A model generated the notes under the pieces. It saw only the letters and a list, made by a program, of their open reading frames with translations, had not been told where the DNA came from and did not search any database. A DNA stretch of 64,000 bases from Sphingomonas sp. G-3-2-10 (lineage in GTDB: Bacteria > Pseudomonadota > Alphaproteobacteria > Sphingomonadales > Sphingomonadaceae): positions 772,831 to 836,830 of the forward strand of contig NZ_JABBFY010000002.1 of assembly GCF_012927115.1 (NCBI RefSeq). Reading direction: 5' to 3'. Every line of letters starts with the position of its first letter. The first letter of the stretch is position 1. This document shows positions 26,271-33,624 of this stretch, piece by piece. Both the position numbers and the translations under genes were made by a program.

Positions 26271-27091
26271 GCCGGGATCAATGCCTCACCCTGAACCGCG
26301 ACGCGATGCATCACGCGGCGCTGGCCCTGATAATCGTTGGCGGCATAATGCCAGACCTGGATATTGTCCCAGAAGCCGACCGTGCCGGGGCTCCATTTGA
26401 AGCGGACCTGAAATTCGGGGCGCTGGCCGTGGATGAAGAGGTGCTTCAGCAAAGGCTCGCTATCCTCCTCGCTCCAGCCGTCGAAGCGCAGCGTATAGGC
26501 GCGATTGACGAACAGCGATTTGCGGCCGGTCACCGGATGGCGGATCACCACCGGATGGGTGGCATATTGCGGGGTCGCGCCTGCCGTGTTGAGCCGCGTG
26601 GCGCTGCGCAGCAGCTTCTCGTTGCTGTGGACGGCCTTCAATCCGTCGAGCGTTTCCTTCAGGCCGTCCGACAGCGCATCATAGGCCGCCGCCATCGACG
26701 AGAAGAGCGTGTCGCCGCCGAAGCTGGGCAGTTCGCGCGCGACCAGCACCGCGCCGAAGGGCGGCTTTTCATAATAGGTCTGATCGGCGTGCCAGCCGCC
26801 GCCGATATTCTTGAGCTCATCCTCTTCCTTCGAGACGACCGACATATTGGCGTAGCCATCGACCGTCTTCACGAAATTGATGTCGGTCGGCGTGCCGAAG
26901 CGGCGGGCGAAGGCGTCATGCTGTTCGGCGGTGAGATTCTGATCGCGGAAGAAGATCACGCCATGTTCGGCCAGCGCCTGACGCACGTCGACCAGCGTCT
27001 GTTCGCTCATCGGCTCGGCGAGATCGATATTGCCGATTTCGGCGCCGATATACCCGTTGATCGGCCGCACCTCGATCGCGCTGTTCCGCAC
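26267..27091 (-). CDS. TauD/TfdA-family Fe(II)/2-oxoglutarate dioxygenase B
   Basis: A 274-residue paralogue of dioxygenase A. It starts at a GTG preceded by AGGGAG. The iron triad is H101 and D103 (GGGWHADQTYY) plus H248 (QVWHYAAND), with the 2-oxoglutarate arginine in QRRVMHR. It heads an operon with a hydroxyacid dehydrogenase and a GntR regulator. The A/B pair may handle two enantiomers or homologues of one substrate, as RdpA and SdpA do for phenoxypropionates; this is analogy only. Confidence 0.92.
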   Translation of the reverse strand: MRNSAIEVRPINGYIGAEIGNIDLAEPMSEQTLVDVRQALAEHGVIFFRDQNLTAEQHDAFARRFGTPTDINFVKTVDGYANMSVVSKEEDELKNIGGGWHADQTYYEKPPFGAVLVARELPSFGGDTLFSSMAAAYDALSDGLKETLDGLKAVHSNEKLLRSATRLNTAGATPQYATHPVVIRHPVTGRKSLFVNRAYTLRFDGWSEEDSEPLLKHLFIHGQRPEFQVRFKWSPGTVGFWDNIQVWHYAANDYQGQRRVMHRVAVQGEALIPA

Positions 27092-27131
27092 TTCCGTCTC
27101 CCTGATCCTCGCCTCTCGGCTTCAATATCTC

Positions 27132-27150
27132 TATAGGATAACATTATGAC
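27132..27150. promoter_or_regulatory. TATAGGAT-N4-TTATGAC element in divergent promoter region
   Basis: TATAGGAT-AACA-TTATGAC matches AATAGGAT-GGCC-TTATGAC at 8532 in both words and spacing. It sits between the divergent dioxygenase B and fumarase-type operons. It is a candidate shared operator of the island. Confidence 0.5.
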
Positions 27151-27167
27151 CCTTGCAAGCGCGTGGC

Positions 27168-27196
27168 CGCCGGGTCTAGAGGTTCTGGACCCGGCG
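27168..27196 (+). promoter_or_regulatory. Hairpin in the leader of the fumarase-type operon
   Basis: CGCCGGGTC and GACCCGGCG form a 9-bp GC-rich stem with an 11-base loop, ending 32 bases before the ATG at 27229. It is not followed by a T-run. It may stabilise the leader, act as an operator or affect initiation. Confidence 0.4.
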
Positions 27197-27228
27197 CGAG
27201 CAACGGGAAACGGGGTTCCGGAACGACG

Positions 27229-28092
27229 ATGATCACGCATGAAGCCATTCGCGACCTGACCGCTGCGCTGTACGACTGGTCGCTGCGCGCGGTGCCCGAG
27301 GATGCGCTGGCCGGCATCCGCGCGGCGCGCGAGACCGAGACGAGCGAAGTCGCGCGCAGCACGCTGACGATGATGCTCAACAGCGCCGAGCGCGCGGCGA
27401 GCAACAAGGGCTATGTCTGCTCCGACAATGGGGTGCCGGTCTATTTCGTGAAGTACGGTACGCGATGCGGGTTCACCGGTGACGTGAAAGCGGCGATCCG
27501 CGAGGGGTTCGACGCGCTGGTGCAGCGAATCGACCCGCCTTTGCTCAAACATGTCACCAATCCGCTGACCAACGAGCGGAGCTATCATGGCAAGGACATG
27601 CCGCTGATCAGCTTCGACGTGGTCGACAGCGACACGATCGACATCATCTGCCAGCCCAAGGCGCTGGGATCGGGCCGCTGGGCGGCGCTGGAGATCTTCA
27701 CTTTCCCCAGCCTCGAAGAGATCGAGGAATATGTGATGCGGTGCGTGCTGGCCGCGGGATCGCAGCATTGCCCGCCGGTGGTGATCGGCGTGGGCATCGG
27801 CGGCACGTTCGACCAGGCGGCCAAGCTCGCCAAGAACAGCACGCTGCGGCACATCGGATCGACCAACCCCGAGCCGGTGCTGGCGGCGATGGAGGAACGG
27901 CTGACCCGCGCGGTCAACGCCACCGGCTTCGGGCCGATGGGGACGGGCGGGGATACGACCGCGCTGGCGGTGCATATCGACTACAGCGCCGGGCACGGTT
28001 TCACGCCGGTCGCGGTGTGCTTCAACTGCTGGATCAACCGGCGGACGCAGGCGCGGATCCATGCCGATGGGCGGGTGGAGCGCGTGGAGTGA
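27229..28092 (+). CDS. Class I fumarase / tartrate dehydratase alpha subunit
   Basis: A 287-residue iron-sulfur hydro-lyase subunit (TtdA/fumarase N-terminal type). The three cluster cysteines are present: C64 in VCSDNGVPVYFVK, C181 in HCPPVVIGVGIGGT and C267 in NCWINRR. The family block GFGPMGTGGDTTALAVHID is intact. It stereospecifically adds or removes water on a dicarboxylic hydroxy acid with a [4Fe-4S] cluster. The beta subunit follows at TGATG. The ATG lacks a strong Shine-Dalgarno sequence. As a two-subunit enzyme in a catabolic island it is more likely a pathway dehydratase than the housekeeping fumarase. Confidence 0.9.
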   Translation: MITHEAIRDLTAALYDWSLRAVPEDALAGIRAARETETSEVARSTLTMMLNSAERAASNKGYVCSDNGVPVYFVKYGTRCGFTGDVKAAIREGFDALVQRIDPPLLKHVTNPLTNERSYHGKDMPLISFDVVDSDTIDIICQPKALGSGRWAALEIFTFPSLEEIEEYVMRCVLAAGSQHCPPVVIGVGIGGTFDQAAKLAKNSTLRHIGSTNPEPVLAAMEERLTRAVNATGFGPMGTGGDTTALAVHIDYSAGHGFTPVAVCFNCWINRRTQARIHADGRVERVE

Positions 28093-28709
28093 TGCGGACG
28101 CACCATCTCCAGCTGCCGCTGACGAAAGCGGACGTGGCCGAGCTTCGCGCGGGCGACCTCGTGACGCTGTCGGGCGAAATCGCGATCACTGCGGGCCTGC
28201 CGACGCACCAGCGCATCCGCGAGGCGATCGCGGGGGAGCGCGACCTGCCCTTCCCGCTGGCGGGCGGCACGCTGTTCCATCTGGGCAGCTATAGCGAGGA
28301 CACGCCCGAGGGCCTGCGCGTACGATATATGAACCCGACCACGAGCACGCGGTTCAACGCCTATATGCCCGACTTCATCCGCGCGCTCGACCTGCGGCTG
28401 GTCGGCGGCAAGGGCGGGCTGGACGATGCGTCGGCCAAGGCGATGCAGGAGACGGGCTGCGCCTATCTCTCGTTCCTGGGCGGAGGATGCCAGCTGCTGT
28501 CGGCGGCGATCGAATCGGTGAGCGCGGTCGGCTGGGACGATCTGGTCGCGCATTACCGGCTGGTGAAGCTGCGCGTGCGCAGCCTCGGCCCGCTGACCGT
28601 GGGGATCGATTCGCACGGGGACAGCCTCTATTCGAAATTGCGGGGCGATGCCGAGGCGCGGCTGCCCGAATTGATGGCGATGCTGGCGCGCGACCGCGCC
28701 GGAAGCTGA
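28092..28709 (+). CDS. Class I fumarase / tartrate dehydratase beta subunit
   Basis: A 205-residue beta subunit (TtdB/fumarase C-terminal type), coupled to alpha by TGATG. It begins with THHLQLPLTKADVAELRAGD and carries LSGEIAITAGLPTHQRI, equivalent to the GxIxTGRDxAHKR block of relatives but with LPTHQR in place of RDxAHK. It also has PTTSTRFNAYMPDFI and VGGKGGLDDASAKAM. The modified block suggests a substrate other than fumarate or L-tartrate. A small GGGC/GCCC hairpin follows the stop. Confidence 0.87.
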   Translation: MRTHHLQLPLTKADVAELRAGDLVTLSGEIAITAGLPTHQRIREAIAGERDLPFPLAGGTLFHLGSYSEDTPEGLRVRYMNPTTSTRFNAYMPDFIRALDLRLVGGKGGLDDASAKAMQETGCAYLSFLGGGCQLLSAAIESVSAVGWDDLVAHYRLVKLRVRSLGPLTVGIDSHGDSLYSKLRGDAEARLPELMAMLARDRAGS

Positions 28710-28726
28710 CGGGCAAAACGCCCGAA

Positions 28727-28786
28727 TTCAATATTGAAGCGGCCACACCGTTGACGGGAGCGGCTGGCCTAATATACAAAAGGCCA
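28727..28786. promoter_or_regulatory. Promoter and palindromes upstream of GST 2 operon
   Basis: TTCAATATTGAA (28727-28738) is a perfect 12-bp palindrome. A TTGACG (28751-28756) and TATACA (28773-28778) pair, 16 bases apart, looks like a promoter. The -10 is enclosed by TGGCCT/AGGCCA (28765-28786), a 6-bp inverted repeat with a 10-base spacer. A repressor on this repeat would cover the -10 box of the operon starting at 28810. Confidence 0.5.
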
Positions 28787-28809
28787 TAAGAACAGACTTT
28801 GGGGTTAGG

Positions 28810-29448
28810 ATGACCGGGCAGCCGCCGAAACGAATGACGATGCACTGGTCGCCCAAGTCGCCTTTCGTGCGCAAGGTGATGATCGCGGCGCACGAACTCG
28901 GTCTCGATGGCGAGATCGACCGGGTGCGCACCGTCACGACGATGCTGCGGCCGAACCCGGACCTGCTGCCCGACAATCCGCTTTCCAAGATCCCCACTCT
29001 GGTGCTGCCCGATGGATCGCCGCTGTATGACTCGTTGACGATCTGCGAATATTTCGATCATCTCGCGGGCGGCGGCATCCTGTTCCCCGCGCCGGGACCC
29101 GATCGCTGGGCGCAATTGCTGTGGCACTCGCTGGGCGACGGGCTGCTCGACATGGTGATCCTGTGGCGCAACGAGCGCGAGAAGGATCCGGGCATCCAGT
29201 TCGACGTGTGGCTGAACGCCTTCGCCGCGAAGACCGCGCTCTCGCTCGACCGGCTGGAGGAATATGCCCCCGCAATGGCCGCCGCGAGCTTCGGCATCGG
29301 CCACATCGCGGTGGGCTGCTGCCTGTCCTATCTCGATTTCCGCTTCGCCAATCTGGGGTGGCGCACCGGGCGGCCCGCGCTCGCCGCATGGCACGAAACG
29401 TTCAGTGCGCGACCCTCGGCGCAGGCGACGGCGGTTACCGATGGCTGA
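28810..29448 (+). CDS. Glutathione S-transferase-like protein 2
   Basis: A 212-residue GST-like protein homologous to GST 1 (shared SPFVRKVMI, NPLSKIPTLVLPDG, LFP and DFRFANLGWR text). The N-terminal thioredoxin-like domain precedes a helical domain. The ATG at 28810 has GGGG five bases upstream; an internal ATG at 28834 gives MTMHWSPKSPF, which aligns with GST 1. It heads a tightly overlapping operon running through the thiolase at 34821. Two GSTs in one island suggest that glutathione handles a reactive or isomerisable intermediate. Confidence 0.85.
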   Translation: MTGQPPKRMTMHWSPKSPFVRKVMIAAHELGLDGEIDRVRTVTTMLRPNPDLLPDNPLSKIPTLVLPDGSPLYDSLTICEYFDHLAGGGILFPAPGPDRWAQLLWHSLGDGLLDMVILWRNEREKDPGIQFDVWLNAFAAKTALSLDRLEEYAPAMAAASFGIGHIAVGCCLSYLDFRFANLGWRTGRPALAAWHETFSARPSAQATAVTDG

Positions 29449-30673
29449 GGAACGCACCGGGCCGCTCTCGCATCTCCGCGTGCTCGATCTCGGCCGGATC
29501 ATGGCCGCCCCCTGGGCGACGCAGATGCTCGCCGATCTGGGCGCGGACGTGATCAAGGTCGAGCGGCCGGGGGCGGGCGACGATACGCGCAGCTGGGGGC
29601 CGCCCTTCCTGAACGACAGCGACGGCAACCCGACGCGCGAAGCGGGCTATTATCTGTCGGTCAATCGCGGCAAGCGATCGCTGGCGCTCGATATCGGATC
29701 GCCCGAGGGTCAGGCGATCGTGCGCAAGCTCGCCGAAACGGCCGATGTCGTGATCGAGAATTTCAAGGTCGGCGCGCTGGCGCGCTATGGCCTCGACGCG
29801 GGGTCGCTGCGCGCGATCAACCCTCGGCTGATCTATTGCTCGGTCACCGGCTTCGGTCAGGACGGGCCGCGCGCCGAGCAGGCGGCGTACGACTTCGCGA
29901 TCCAGGCGATGGGCGGGCTGATGAGCGTCACCGGCGAGCGCGACGACATGCCCGGCGGCGGACCGCAGAAGGTGGGCGTACCGATCGTCGACCTGATGAC
30001 CGGCATGTATGCGGCGGTCGCGATCCTCGCGGCGCTGGCCCGGCGTTCCGAAACCGGCGAGGGCGACACGATCGACTTGGCGATGCTCGACGTCTCGGCG
30101 GCGTTCCTCGCCAATCAGGCGATGAACTTCCTCGTATCGGGCACGGCGCCGGCACGCGGCGGCAACCGCCATCCCAATATCCAGCCGCAGGACGTGTTCG
30201 CCTGTGCCGACGGACATTTCGTGCTGGCGGTTGGAAACGACGGGCAGTTCGCGACTTTGTGCCGCGTGCTGGGGCGCGAGGAATGGGCGTCCGACGCGCG
30301 CTTTTCGACCAATGCGGCACGGGTGCGCGCCAATGCCGAGCTGACCGCGCTGCTGACCGTCGAGTTCGCGCGCTTCGCCAAGGACGAGATCGTCGCGGCG
30401 CTGGAAAAGGCCGGCGTTCCCGCCGCGCCGATCAACACCGTGCCGCAAGTGTTCGAGGATGCGCAGCTGAAGCATCGCGGGATGCTGCGCGGCTTGCCGC
30501 ATCCGCTTTCGGGCACGGTGCCGCAGGTGGTCAGCCCGATGCGGTTCGCGCAAGCGCCGCTGCGCTTCGACCGCGCGCCGCCGCTGCTGGGCGAGCATTC
30601 GCACGAAATACTCGCGGAAATCGGAATCACTCAGGCTGAGCGCGGGGCGCTCGCCAACCGGGGAATCATATGA
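29441..30673 (+). CDS. CaiB/BaiF-family (type III) CoA-transferase
   Basis: A 410-residue type III CoA-transferase that moves CoA between carboxylic acids. The N-terminus RVLDLGRIMAAPWATQMLAD and the block LALDIGSPEGQ are typical. The catalytic aspartate is D184 in VGVPIVDLMTGMY. It overlaps GST 2 by eight bases and the next gene by ATGA. In this operon it would activate a pathway acid to its CoA ester for the crotonase and thiolase downstream. Confidence 0.92.
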   Translation: MAEERTGPLSHLRVLDLGRIMAAPWATQMLADLGADVIKVERPGAGDDTRSWGPPFLNDSDGNPTREAGYYLSVNRGKRSLALDIGSPEGQAIVRKLAETADVVIENFKVGALARYGLDAGSLRAINPRLIYCSVTGFGQDGPRAEQAAYDFAIQAMGGLMSVTGERDDMPGGGPQKVGVPIVDLMTGMYAAVAILAALARRSETGEGDTIDLAMLDVSAAFLANQAMNFLVSGTAPARGGNRHPNIQPQDVFACADGHFVLAVGNDGQFATLCRVLGREEWASDARFSTNAARVRANAELTALLTVEFARFAKDEIVAALEKAGVPAAPINTVPQVFEDAQLKHRGMLRGLPHPLSGTVPQVVSPMRFAQAPLRFDRAPPLLGEHSHEILAEIGITQAERGALANRGII

Positions 30674-31305
30674 ATCTGGTTTCAACCGGCGCGGGTCACG
30701 CGACACGCGCCACGTCACGCGTACCCCTGTTGCGGGTGGACGAGATGTCGCCCGAACAGCGCCGCGTCCATGAATCGGTGATCGCCGGGCCGCGCGGACG
30801 GATGGTCGGGCCGCTGCTCGCGGCGATCCACAGCCCCGATCTGGCGGTGCTGTGGTCGCGCTTCGGCGAGTATCTCCGCTTCAGCACGGTGCTGCCCAAG
30901 ACGCTCAACGAACTTGCGATCCTCGTCTGCGGGCGGCGCTGGTCGAGCCAGGTCGAATGGTATGTCCATGCCCAGGCCGCCGCCGATGCCGGGCTCGACG
31001 CCGAGCTGATCGAAGCGATCCGGCAATGCCGTTCGCCGGTGTTCCGCGACGATGCCGAGTTCGAAGTCTATGAATATGCGCGCACGCTGCAGCAGAGCGG
31101 ACAGGTTTCCGATGCGCTCCACGAAGCGATCGAAGCGCGCTGGGGCGTACGCGGCGTGGTCGAGCTGACGGCGGTGATCGGATATTACACCCTCGTCGCG
31201 ATGACGCTGAACGCGCACCATATCCCGGTGCCCGACGATGTCGCCGAGCCGCTGCCGCGATCGGATGCGCTGATCGATCTGCCGCCGGGCCAGCAGGCCG
31301 CCTGA
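30670..31305 (+). CDS. Carboxymuconolactone decarboxylase-like protein
   Basis: A 211-residue helical protein of the CMD/AhpD superfamily. The core is SRFGEYLRFSTVLPKTLNELAILVCGRRWSSQVEW (quoted here only as SRFGEYLRF and LNELAILVCGRRW). A CxxC redox motif is absent, so it is closer to 4-carboxymuconolactone decarboxylase than to AhpD peroxidase. H327-like text HAQAAADAGLDAELI follows the core as in that family. It is coupled by ATGA to the CoA-transferase gene and followed after two bases by the LigI-like hydrolase, a pairing seen in aromatic catabolism. The substrate is unknown. Confidence 0.8.
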   Translation: MNLVSTGAGHATRATSRVPLLRVDEMSPEQRRVHESVIAGPRGRMVGPLLAAIHSPDLAVLWSRFGEYLRFSTVLPKTLNELAILVCGRRWSSQVEWYVHAQAAADAGLDAELIEAIRQCRSPVFRDDAEFEVYEYARTLQQSGQVSDALHEAIEARWGVRGVVELTAVIGYYTLVAMTLNAHHIPVPDDVAEPLPRSDALIDLPPGQQAA

Positions 31306-31307
31306 CC

Positions 31308-32207
31308 ATGCGCGACGTCGAGACCGTCGCCGCGCCAGCCCTGTCGCGGCCGGCGCTGGCGTTGCCGGCGGGCGCGGTCGATGCGCACAGCCATGTCTTC
31401 GGCCCGTTCGACCGGTTTCCGCCGCACCAGGCATCGGTCTATGCGCTGCCCGACGCGCCGCCCGACATCCACAAGGCCTTCCGCGAGACGCTCGGCGTTG
31501 CGTATGGCGTGCTTACCCAGCCGGCTCCCTATGGCGACGATCCCTCGGCGATGCTGGCAGCGATCGAAGGATCGAACGGTGCGCTTTGCGGAGTGGCAGT
31601 CGCTTCGCCCGAGGTAACCGATGCGACTCTCGCCGACTGGGCCGCGCGCGGAATCGTCGGGCTGCGCTTCGTCGAGATGCGCGCGCCGGGAGGCGGGCGC
31701 TATCCGGGGAGCATCGGTTTCGACGCTTTGCGGGTCCTCGCGCCGCGGATGCGCGAGCATGGGTTGCACGCGCAGCTCTGGGCGAGCGCGGATCAATATG
31801 CCGAAGCGCTGCCCGAGCTGCTGACGCTCGGCCTGCCGCTGGTGCTCGATCATATGGCGTCGCCCGACCGGGTGCGCGGGGCAGGCGATCCGGCGTTTCG
31901 CACCATCGTCGATCATATGCTGGGCGGCGATATCTGGGTGAAGCTGACCCTGTGCCGCTTCTTTGGCGCGTCGGCGGACTATGGCGATGTGCGCCCGTTC
32001 CATGACGCGCTGGTCGAGGCAGCGCCCGAGCGGCTGATCTGGGGATCGGACTGGCCTTATGTCCGGCTGGACCCGGCACCCGATGCGGGCAGGATGGTCG
32101 ACTTGTTTGCGAACTGGACGGCGGACCCGACGGTGCGCGAGGCGATATTGGTGGATAATCCGGCGCGGCTCTACGGCCTGCCGCCGCGTGAAGGAGAAGC
32201 AGGATGA
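31308..32207 (+). CDS. LigI-like amidohydrolase (2-pyrone-4,6-dicarboxylate hydrolase family)
   Basis: A 299-residue TIM-barrel amidohydrolase. It has the N-terminal AVDAHSHVFGPFDRFP (HxH metal motif), the central LPLVLDHMASPDRVRG and the C-terminal RLIWGSDWPYVRLD with the catalytic aspartate, followed by ILVDNPARLYGL. These match the layout of LigI, which opens 2-pyrone-4,6-dicarboxylate in protocatechuate 4,5-cleavage. Here it probably hydrolyses a lactone intermediate. It overlaps the crotonase gene (ATGA). No other gene of the protocatechuate 4,5 pathway is in the window, so a different lactone is likely. Confidence 0.87.
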   Translation: MRDVETVAAPALSRPALALPAGAVDAHSHVFGPFDRFPPHQASVYALPDAPPDIHKAFRETLGVAYGVLTQPAPYGDDPSAMLAAIEGSNGALCGVAVASPEVTDATLADWAARGIVGLRFVEMRAPGGGRYPGSIGFDALRVLAPRMREHGLHAQLWASADQYAEALPELLTLGLPLVLDHMASPDRVRGAGDPAFRTIVDHMLGGDIWVKLTLCRFFGASADYGDVRPFHDALVEAAPERLIWGSDWPYVRLDPAPDAGRMVDLFANWTADPTVREAILVDNPARLYGLPPREGEAG

Positions 32208-32989
32208 AGGGGCTCGAGCAGCTGGAGAAGTTCCGCGTCGAGATCGCGGACCAGGTCGCGACGGTGACGATCACCGCGCCGCCGGTGAATGCGCAGGGGC
32301 GCCAGTTCCGCGACGAGATCATCCGCATCTTCGACATACTCGGCCTCGACCGTGACGTGCGCGCGATCGTTCTGACCGGCGAAGGCAAGACCTTCTCGGC
32401 AGGGGCCGATCTGTCCGAGCGCGCGGCGATCGCCGAGGAGCCGGGCGGCTATTCGCGGCACAACCGGCTGGTCCGCGCGGCGTTCGACGTGGTGATGGAA
32501 TGCCCCAAGCCGGTGATCGCGGCAGTGAACGGCGCGGCGATCGGCGCGGGCTGCGTGCTGGCGCTCGTCAGCGACATCTTGCTGGTGTCGGAGAATGCGT
32601 TCCTGTCGATGACCGAAGTCGATTATGGCCTCGCGGGCGGCGTGCGCCATGTGCTGCGGTCGTTCAGCCCTTCGGACGCGCGGCTGATGATTTACACCGC
32701 GCGTCGGATCAGCGGGCCGGAACTGTACCGGATGAACGTGGCTTCGGCCTGTGTGCCGCTGGAGCAGTTGCTGCCCGAGGCGCAGGCGATCGCCGCGCAG
32801 ATCGCTGCCAAGGTGCCGCTGGCGGTGGTCGCGGCGAAGCGTTCGTTCGGGCTGACCGAGGAAATGCCGCTGCGCGACGGCTATCGCTACGAGCAGACCC
32901 AGACCGCGACGCTGGCCGATACCGATGACACGAAGGAAGCGCTCGCTGCCTTCCGCGAGAAGCGCAAGCCGGTCTTCCACGGCCGCTGA
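32204..32989 (+). CDS. Enoyl-CoA hydratase/isomerase (crotonase) family protein
   Basis: A 261-residue crotonase. The oxyanion-hole segments are KTFSAGADLSERA and NGAAIGAGCVLALVSD. Of the two catalytic glutamates of hydratases, the second is present (MTEVDYGLAGG) but the first is valine (GAGCVLAL, where hydratases have GGGCELAM). It may therefore be an isomerase, a hydrolase or a retro-Claisen/aldol-type member. It lies in the GST 2-thiolase operon, after the CoA-transferase that would supply its CoA ester. Confidence 0.87.
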   Translation: MKGLEQLEKFRVEIADQVATVTITAPPVNAQGRQFRDEIIRIFDILGLDRDVRAIVLTGEGKTFSAGADLSERAAIAEEPGGYSRHNRLVRAAFDVVMECPKPVIAAVNGAAIGAGCVLALVSDILLVSENAFLSMTEVDYGLAGGVRHVLRSFSPSDARLMIYTARRISGPELYRMNVASACVPLEQLLPEAQAIAAQIAAKVPLAVVAAKRSFGLTEEMPLRDGYRYEQTQTATLADTDDTKEALAAFREKRKPVFHGR

Positions 32990-32993
32990 GCCG

Positions 32994-33596
32994 ATGCGGT
33001 TCGACGTCGCGGAGCTGGACGCGGTCAAATGCGCGCGGCTGGTCACTGCGACGGTCGTGCCGCGTCCTATCGCCTGGATCGTGACGCAGGCGGCCGACGG
33101 GACGCGCAACGCCGCACCCTTTTCCTTCTTCAACGCAATGTGTTCCTGGCCGCCGGTGCTGGCGATCGGGATGCAGCCGCGCGCCGATGCCAGCCCCAAG
33201 GATACGATGGCCAATATCCGCGCCAGCGGCGAGTTCGTGGTCAACCTCGTGCCGTATGCGCTGGGCGATGCGATGAACCGCACCGGCGCGCCGCACCCGC
33301 CATCGGCCGACGAGATCGCGCTGGCGGGGCTCGACACGCTGCCGTCGCACCATGTCGCGCCGCCGCGCATCGCCGGATCGCCGGTCGCCTATGAGTGCCG
33401 GTTGCGCCAGCTGATCGACATCGAAGCGGGACGTGCGATCGTGCTGGGCGATATCCTCGCCATCCATGTCGACGATCATGCCATTCTGGATAATAGCGGG
33501 CGGATCGACGCGACCGCGCTGGATGTGATCGCGCGGATGCATGGTGCCGAATATTATCTTAGAGCGGACGAGCCATTCCGGATCGAACGGCTCTGA
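32994..33596 (+). CDS. Flavin reductase-like (DIM6/NTAB) FMN-binding protein
   Basis: A 200-residue flavin-reductase-like split-barrel protein. The FMN-binding core is [22 protein letters not shown] and the [20 protein letters not shown] segment is typical of the DIM6/NTAB family. Members reduce FMN for a monooxygenase or act as flavoproteins on their own. No partner monooxygenase is encoded nearby. Four bases separate it from the crotonase stop. The start gives [10 protein letters not shown]; a longer in-frame extension overlaps the crotonase gene. Confidence 0.85.
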   Translation: MRFDVAELDAVKCARLVTATVVPRPIAWIVTQAADGTRNAAPFSFFNAMCSWPPVLAIGMQPRADASPKDTMANIRASGEFVVNLVPYALGDAMNRTGAPHPPSADEIALAGLDTLPSHHVAPPRIAGSPVAYECRLRQLIDIEAGRAIVLGDILAIHVDDHAILDNSGRIDATALDVIARMHGAEYYLRADEPFRIERL

Positions 33597-33624
33597 ACCG
33601 AACGACTGCACAGAGAGGATCATC

